From Gnetum montanum (taxonomy: Eukaryota > Streptophyta > Gnetopsida > Gnetales > Gnetaceae), in the NCBI GenBank assembly GCA_015680685.1, contig MNCI01025456.1, positions 1,110,953 through 1,160,125 of the forward strand: DNA of 49,173 nucleotides, given 5' to 3'. A program made the position numbers and the translations under genes. The notes beneath the pieces are model-generated. The model was given only the letters and a program-made list of their open reading frames with translations, was not told where the DNA came from and did not search any database. How positions within the stretch are numbered: position 1 is the stretch's first letter; the number at the start of each line of letters is the position of its first letter. Shown here in pieces: positions 42,687 through 49,173 of this stretch.

Positions 42687-42977
42687 CTATGGACATAACA
42701 CATCCAAAGATTAGTATATATAATGTGTAAGTTATAATGTTTTGATACCTCATCTCATTGGTTAGTTACACTTAGGCTAAGGCTAGACCATGATAGATTG
42801 GTTACTTTATTAATTTTTAAGTTTAAAGTGTTACCGAAGCTAGTTGGAAGAGTTTAACTTTTGTAAATTGATGTTTTCATGTTGGTTTCTTTGTTAAACC
42901 TTTGTGAAAGTTAGAACATTTGGAAAAATTTTCTATCAAAAACTTTGGGTTTATGGCCTCCATGACTAAGAGCTTAC
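42687..42977 (-). other. Proposed 291 bp intron before aORF (E5)
   Basis: Donor CGGAG then GTAAGCTCTTAGT (first base 42977), a close plant consensus. Acceptor GTCCATAG abuts ATG 42686. It has the same layout as 28933-29159 in E7. Confidence 0.6.
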
Positions 42978-43118
42978 CTCCGATAGCTACAAGGTTGAGG
43001 AACGAAGTGATTTGGACAAATGATTAGGAAGATATGGCTTCTAGAAAGTTCTGGGCTCTAAAAACTACAAAAACTCCTCTAGTATTTGAAATGAAATGTG
43101 AAAAATTCAAAGTTTGGA

Positions 43119-43200
43119 CATGTAAATATATACTATTTTTGTGCTACATTGATGGGGTCCTGTATATGAGGTCTCATATACGTAAGGGTCCATCGACGAG
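43119..43200 (-). promoter_or_regulatory. Proposed internal promoter of aORF (E5)
   Basis: On the element strand a block with CTCGTCGATGGACCC and an inverted repeat GTATATGAG/CTCATATAC (43162-43181) precedes TATA-like GTATATATTTAC (43122-43133). The sequence after it, ACTTTGAATTTTTCA, matches ACTTTGTATTTTTCA of E7, and the distance to the donor is conserved (145 against 144 bp). Confidence 0.45.
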
Positions 43201-44770
43201 TACTTGTTTACGAAGGTTGTAAATAAAATTTTTCAACTTGAATTTCTCAATAAATACATGGAATTTTTTTTATGAAAGTGGTGTCGATGGAGTCCCAAAA
43301 AATCCAATAATTTGATGAAATCATCAAAGAGGATTATTAAAAGCTCAAAATTTGAAAATTTGAATGGAGAATATGTTTATTGAAGAAATTGTCCTAAGTG
43401 CACAGTTGGATGCATCAAATGGGAATGTCTAAGGATGAGATACTTAACTAACCTAACTAAGAGATATGCAAGTGGGTGCTCCCCATAATAAGCACATGCA
43501 CTTTTTACCCTTGCATAACCTCAACCTACAAAGTCCGTGGGCCCCATAGGTGATTAATGGTTATGAAAGTTAAAGATCAAAACCCAGAAGATTCTACCTA
43601 AGAATTCAGACATGTAAAACTAAGACATCGAATGGGGACATGGACACTAGCAATGAGGTGAGTTAGGGAAAGCATAGATGGATGAGAGAGAAAGTGGAAT
43701 GGAGTTCCTGATTAAGGTCATGTGAAGTACCTCATGGATTTTTTGGTTAAATGACCTAATAAAATTCATCCTTAGTCTAGACCAAAACCAACCATGTTCA
43801 ATGACTTTGCATCACCACTCTAAGACTAGTCCATCCCCTTGAGACACAATAGTGCTCCCACAGATCAAACATTGTTCCTTATACATAAGAAAAGAGAAGC
43901 AAGAAGTGAGGAAGGGCCTTAGTTAGAGGGGACCTTTAGGCATGGGTAACATGTGTTTCTAGTCCCATAACTAGTGCTTATAGCCCATTATTCTGTCTAA
44001 GGGGTGTGCTTTGAATTCTCATCATTTTTCATTTTTTATATTTTTATTTATTTATTTTTATATATTTTTATTTTCTTTTCTTTTCGATGGGAACCACACC
44101 ATACAGACTCTTATTCAACTTCCTATTATAGGTCAAGATGGAATGGTAAGAAATCCATGAAAACACTCATGCACCCAAGTAAGTATAAGGGTACAAAGAG
44201 TATTGAGTCCCCTTGATGTGACACCCTATTCAAATCCTTGAATCCTTTCCAAGTTTGAAAACTACAAGAGTCACAAGTTCATTAAAGTTTTACTTAATGA
44301 AAAGGGACCTCATACTTCTAAAACAAGGAAAACCATACAGGTTGTGCATGGGTTGATGTCATGGACTCACTTCCTATTCCATGAAAAAGAAACCATTTCT
44401 TAGTTATCGGTACCAAAATTCAAAAATAGAAACTAAAAATTAGCAATCAAAAATAATAAGTACAAACCAACATTAACAATAACTATAGCACCATTGTCTT
44501 ATTGGCACAAAGCACTTTATTAGCAAAAATTTTAGAAAATCACACCAAAAATAAAGGAAATTATACAAGAAAGTGTAAAATATTCAAGAAAAATCAAATA
44601 TACCAATGATAGTGTAAAACAAAAAATGGTGTAAAATAGGAAAAGGGTATAAAACCAAAAGGTGTAAAATAAACAAAGTGTAAGAAAATGTGTAAACTAA
44701 AAAATGAAACAAAAAATAGAAAAATTGAGGAGCCATGTAAATGGTTAGCATAGATGGCCATCTTCCCCAC
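43201..44770 (-). other. E5 spacer (non-coding)
   Basis: No gene. The conserved GGGGAGCACCCAC block is at 43465-43545 and the GAATTCAAAGCACACCCCTTAGAC module at 43990-44105, with an AT-rich run between. A stretch rich in short GTGTAAAA repeats (44560-44730) lies just after the integrase end. Confidence 0.6.
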
Positions 44771-45995
44771 GACTGAGTTGGAAGGAGGAGATTCAAAAAA
44801 TTGAGCGAGGCTGATCGTTCAATGAGATGTTGCTTCCATTGTCTTGCTTGGGCTCATAGAAAGGTTTGACTTCTTGTGTGTTGACAAGCTACTTTTTATT
44901 TGGGCTTTTAGGTTTGTAGATCAACATGGCCCAAAAGGAAAAGTTTCATCAATTATATAAGGCCCCTCCCACAATGTCTAAAATTTTGTTCATTGTGTAA
45001 GATGTGTGGGGTTCCAGTAGAGGACCTTATATCCAACTTGAATTTTGACTTTTCTTATTCTTAGGTCATATCGTTACTTACTGAATATCTTGTGCACTTC
45101 ATTCAAGAATAGGGCCATTAATCAATTTTCATCTAGCATGTTAAGTTTGATCAATCATTCTTTTTGTGCTAGACTTAGGTTAAGATTCAAGTCATAGGCT
45201 ATTGAAAGTGTACGAAGCTCAGATTGAATTGGAAGTGTTGGTAGTTTCCTATACACCAGCTCATAAGGAGAGTAGCCTATAGGAGTTTCCATGTTGAGCG
45301 GTAGGCCCAAAGTGCATCATTGCATTTTGTGCTCCGATCTCTCCTATATTTGCTAATAGTTCCCATTAAGATCTTTGTAATCTCCTTATTAGTAACCTCT
45401 ACTTGACCATTGTCTTTAGGATGGTAGGGTGTTGTTAATTTATGTGGCACCCCAAACCTATGAAATGGGCTCCAATGTCAGAAATCAATGCATGTGACAC
45501 CCCAAACCTATTTACAATGTGTTGTTGAAAAAATGAAGCAGCAGTGGATGATGTACAATTGATGATGGTTGCTGCTTCTACCCATTTAGTATAGTAGTCA
45601 ACAATGATTATAATGTATGCCTTTCCATTGGACATGGGTGTGATGGAACCCATGAAGTCCATGCCCCATATGTTGAATGGTTCCAATGGTTAGATCCACT
45701 ATTGAGAACCCTCCATTCACATAGTCATCCACCATCTCATTGATAGCATTCACAGGATTAGACAAATTGGTGGGCATCCCCAAAAATTTTTGGCCAATAG
45801 TACCCTGCCATCAAGATTTTAATGGTCATGCTTTGCCCTACATAGTGGCCTCTGCAAGGGCCCTTGTAAACATCTTGAAGAATATGCACTTGATTAGTAT
45901 TAGGGATGCACCAACGAACTAGGCCATCAATGCATACCTTGTAAAGGTGTTCATTAATTTCCATGAAGTGCTTGGCTTGATGAAGAAACTATTGT
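44771..45995 (-). pseudogene. E5 integrase
   Basis: The N-terminal region has LQDVYKGPCRGHYVGQ (first zinc His now Tyr) and YYWPKIFGDAHQF (45900-45760). The core has [20 protein letters not shown] (Asp, about 45670) and VSHALISDIGAHF (second Asp present, with Ile for the next Asn, about 45500). The third motif reads DNGQVEVTNKE with the Glu kept (about 45395). VYRKLPTLPIQSEL is near 45260, and a KVLYWNPTHL then GPYIIDETF C-terminal part lies at 45030-44940. The end SPPSNSVVGK is near 44780. Stops and a short duplication around 45440-45500 disrupt it. Confidence 0.83.
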
Positions 45996-47660
45996 TTCTT
46001 TCTGTGATCTAGATCTTATGGCATCTCTTGAGGGAGAAGATAAGTGAGGATGCCATCATACCATTTTGGTTCTGCATGCACTTGATCATTAATTGCTCCA
46101 GCAAAGAGGAGTTCATCAGGAAATTGATAACAAAGAGTTGGCTCTCCTCCTCTTTGTTATCCCATCTTAACTAAGAGACATGATTGGCGACCACATTCTC
46201 AATCCCCTTTCGATCTCTCATCATAAGATCGAATTCCTGCAAGATCACCAGCCATCGTATGACACGAGGGCTCACCGTTGGCTTGTTTATTAAGAATCAA
46301 ATGGCATTGTGGTCAATGTGTACAAATACTTTACACCCAAGCACACAGTGCCTAAACTTTTCCAATGCATACACCATTTCCATTAGTTGTTTCTCTATTG
46401 TGGTGTAATTAAGCTATACAACCACAATGCTTCGGCTTAAGCAATGGATGTAATATGGACGTTTCTAATTGTCTAACTACATCAACATAGCTCCCAAGGC
46501 ATAATTTGATGCATTTCTCATGATATGAAATAGTCTAGACCAATCTAGTGTAAAGAATTAGAGTTTCTATGAGTCTCTCCTTCAGTTGTTGGAATGAATT
46601 TTTACATTCCTTTGTCCAAAAAAATGAAGCATCTTTCTTTGTTAGCTTGACCAACAATTTTGTGATCTTAGAGAAATTCTCTATGAATCACCAATAGTAA
46701 CCAATATGCCCAAGGAACAACTGGACATTGTTAACTATTTCTAATTAATGGGTTATTCCTTGGACGATCCTTATCTTTTCAAGGTCTACCTCGATCCCTA
46801 CTTGTGAGATTCTGTGCCCCAAGACTATGGCCTTTTGGACCATTAGATGTCTCTTTTGCCAATTGAGTTGTAGGTTTGTCTCCACATATCTTTTTACTAC
46901 TTGCTCAAAGCAGTCAGAGGCTTGCTCGAATATAGCATCATAAGTGGAAAAGTCATCCATGAAGATTTCCATCCCACTACCAATTTGCTACTGAAAGATG
47001 CTTAAGACCAAGCATTGGAATGTGGTAGAAGCATTGCAATAATCAAAAGGCATATTTCAATATGAAAAAGTCCCCCAAGGACTCATGAATGTAGTTTTAG
47101 CCTAATCCTATGGTGCAATCTAAATTTAATTATACCACTATAACCATCTAGAAAGATATAATAGCAATGTCCAAAAATGGTATCCAATATTTGATTGACA
47201 AATGGCAATGAAAAATGATCTTTGAATGTTGTCATGTTCAAGAACCTGAAATCAATATAAACCCACCACTTGTCATCTTTCTCTGACACAATCATGAGTG
47301 GGCTGACCCACTAACTATTCGCAATAGGATAGATGAACCCCACCTTAAGGAGTTACTCTATTTTCTCTATGATGATTTTCTTTAATTTGGGGTTCAACCT
47401 CCACTATGGTTGCTTCCTTGGCTTCATGCCTAGATCAGTATAGATATGATACTAGCATATTTGTGGAACAATCCCAATGAGTTCAAGATATGACCAAGCA
47501 AAGGTTCTTGGCCATCTATTAATCACTTTCAACAATTTCTCTTTTTGTTCAAGAGAAAGTTTAGCATTACTTATAACCAACTTTCCATTTTTCAAAAATG
47601 CATATTCCAGGCTAGCACTTAGAGCTTTTACCTCTAGGAGCTTTTATTTAAAATTTTCAA
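45996..47660 (-). pseudogene. E5 reverse transcriptase and RNase H
   Basis: RT begins after LEILENFK (47655). WVSPLMIVSEKDDKWWVYID and FRFLNMTTFKDHFSLPFVNQ lie at 47310-47215, and FLDGYSG near 47145. MPFDYCNASTTFQ (about 47050) keeps the block that E7 lacks. MEIFMDDFSTYD follows at 46972, then VETNLQLNWQKRHLMVQKAI. RNase H on 46500-46100 has a TIEKQLMEMVYAL-like segment and VHIDHNAI. Many stops; wording is Athila-like throughout. Confidence 0.85.
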
Positions 47661-47799
47661 GGATTTCCAACTCTTCCCAATAGGTATCATCATTTTCATC
47701 ATTAGAGAATTGGCAATGAACTTGTTCCAGTTCATCCATGCCTATAACATAGGCACATGTGAGACTCTCAATTGGTTCCATGGAAATTGTGCTACTCTT

Positions 47800-48345
47800 A
47801 GAATTAGCTGTTAGCCACTGGGTGCCCTCTTGTTTTGTGATTGTTGCATACAAGCACCTTTGAATATCTACCTCATTTGCATACTACTTGCATGTAGAAA
47901 TGGATGCTCTTTTCACAGACCAAAGTTTCTACACGCAATTGCACCCTGTATCATTGTACATAGTGCATGGAACTCATTTCTTCTCAATCTTTTCGAATGC
48001 ATTTTCCTTGAAAATTTCTAGGAAAAGATCTCTGATATCCATTCTTGCATCAACAATACTTAACCATGTCCTTCCCATAATGATTAGAAAACTCCCTTTA
48101 TAGTTCTCAACTTTGATTACTATGAAATTGATAGGATAAGACCACCCACAGACAATGGTCACAATATCTTTTACTAGTCCCAATGGAACAATGATGGACT
48201 GGTCTACCAATTCTAATATGATATTACTCTACTTAAGAGGTAGCAAGTTCCAGGCAGTATACATCTCATGGAAAATCAAATTAACACTGGAACCTAAATC
48301 TAGAAGAGCTTTGATGATTCATTTCCAACAATCTGCAAATAGATA
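47800..48345 (-). pseudogene. E5 protease (PR)
   Basis: LDLGSSVNLIFHEMYTAWNL (about 48305-48250) with a D-L-G active site, then LELVDQSIIVPLGLVKDIV, CGWSYPINFIVI and FLIIMGRTWLSIVDARMD. The tail has TGCNCV and DIQRCLYATITKQEGTQWLT, shared with E6. A frame change lies near the active site. Confidence 0.83.
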
Positions 48346-48903
48346 AGGGGACTTCTAGGATCAGCTAATTTCCTAGACTGGTTGCGAACCCAAATCCAAT
48401 TCGATACAGCATGAGTTAACATAACAGTGCAAATCTTGGGAGACATTTGATTTGAAGGGCTCTTAATTTGATGATTTGCAAAGGATGAGGAAAGAGTATG
48501 ATGACCAACTGTATGAGTTTGTGAGAGCTTAGAAGGACTGTTGGATTAGAAGAATGGTCTTTTGCAAGATATAGGTTTCGAACCACTTGGTTGATTAACT
48601 GATTGTAGATTAATGAACATTGTAGTATTACATTGTTGCAGTTGAGCTAGAAGCTCATCTTGCATGGATGGAGTAGGTGGTAACTATGTTGTGGGTGGAG
48701 GAACAAGTTCAGGCACATGAAGAGGCTATGGATGGAACAAGGACTCCCCCCTAGGAGTTGGAGAATGAGTTTTGTGAGATTCAAGAGGGTGGTAGTGATG
48801 CTGGAAAGGAGAAATGTGACTAGAATAGTCACATGGAGATAAGGGTTTCTAAACATAGTACCCATATGGATCTGACTGCTCGTAAGGGTACTACTACCAT
48901 GGT
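48346..48903 (-). pseudogene. gag: E5 gag, C-terminal part
   Basis: Only the Pro/Ser/His/Tyr-rich C-terminal section is present, with QPDPYGYYVQKP (E6: QPDPYEYYV) near 48870 and a PPSMQDE-like segment near 48665. The rest of gag lies beyond the LTR at 48904 and outside the window. Confidence 0.7.
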
Positions 48904-49173
48904 TGATGAGTGACGAGGTACCCCTACACTCAACCATACGAAACGAGCGTCGCACGCGTGATCCAGTCGAACTCCGCAGATGGACTAGTTGTGGCACCTA
49001 GATAGTTAGCCTTAGGTCGCAGTTCACTGTCTTCCCATCTAGACTAGTTTTGCATATGTCACGTATGGTTTAGTCTAGATGAGGTGTATGATGTGTTCTA
49101 ATTCTAATGCTACTCCTGATGGCAGTGGAAAATAATATTAACTAATCTAAGCTAAGAGGAAAAGGATAAGAAA
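48904..49173 (-). mobile_element. E8 LTR, 3' part, inserted in E5 gag
   Basis: On the minus strand it ends TCATCA at 48904 after the usual terminal block. Its 270 bp are about 95% identical by eye to 227-496 on the plus strand. No PBS lies on the E5 side, so this is the 3' end of a 3' LTR or of a solo LTR, and the remainder is outside the window. The candidate target duplicate is ATGGT (48899-48903). Confidence 0.85.

Overview
This window is nuclear DNA from a seed plant with a large, repeat-dominated genome. I found no host gene, tRNA, rRNA or CRISPR array. Nearly all of it consists of Ty3/gypsy LTR retrotransposons of an Athila-like type, with one Tat/Retand-like relic, nested in one another on both strands. 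The plant call rests on tRNA-Asp-type primer sites, Athila-type gag-PR-RT-RH-IN proteins, and a downstream extra ORF (aORF) that resembles the putative plant transposon protein family. The sequence does not name a species. All coding regions carry stops, frameshifts or deletions.

Layout. E1 (+, 1-2939) holds an LTR 3' part (1-496), a spacer, a stub of aORF, a polypurine tract and an LTR (2019-2939). E2 (+, 2940 to about 7370) is a Tat/Retand-like integrase relic followed by a spacer and an LTR-like block with hairpins and a TATA box. E3 (+, 7765 to about 11640) is an LTR joined almost directly to a decayed aORF. E4 (+, about 13740-14583) is another LTR. E5 (-) is split. Its 3' LTR and the 3' half of its aORF lie at about 15097-17639. 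The 5' half of aORF, the spacer, IN, RH/RT, PR and the gag end lie at 41288-48903. E6 (+, 17640-41287) interrupts the aORF of E5 and is bounded by two LTRs and a target duplication (GAGCT/AAGCT). E7 (-, 23208-37809) interrupts the integrase of E6 and has a perfect GGGGT target duplication. E8 (48904 to the window end, -) is an LTR inside the E5 gag. The order of events is therefore E5, then E6, then E7. LTR pair divergence agrees with this: by eye E6 is about 10% diverged and E7 about 5-6%.

How the parts work together. In E5 and E7 the gene order on the element strand is LTR, PBS, gag, PR, RT, RNase H, IN, a 1.5-2.5 kb spacer, aORF, PPT, LTR. aORF encodes a long protein with a basic start, a domain like the putative plant transposon protein family, and extended coiled coils. 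I see no signal peptide or membrane span, so it does not look like an envelope. The most interesting observation is that the spacer just upstream of aORF has the layout of its own transcription unit. E5 and E7 both have a TATA-like box about 145 bp before a GT splice donor, a 227-291 bp intron, and an AG acceptor that abuts the aORF ATG. E3 also keeps AG directly before ATG. This suggests a dedicated spliced aORF transcript, possibly from an internal promoter.

Assembly cautions. There is a 154-base N gap (27377-27530) and single Ns at 21032 and 31168. A 55 bp duplication flanks the N at 21032. A 2.17 kb tandem duplication (27070-31167) may be real or an assembly product.
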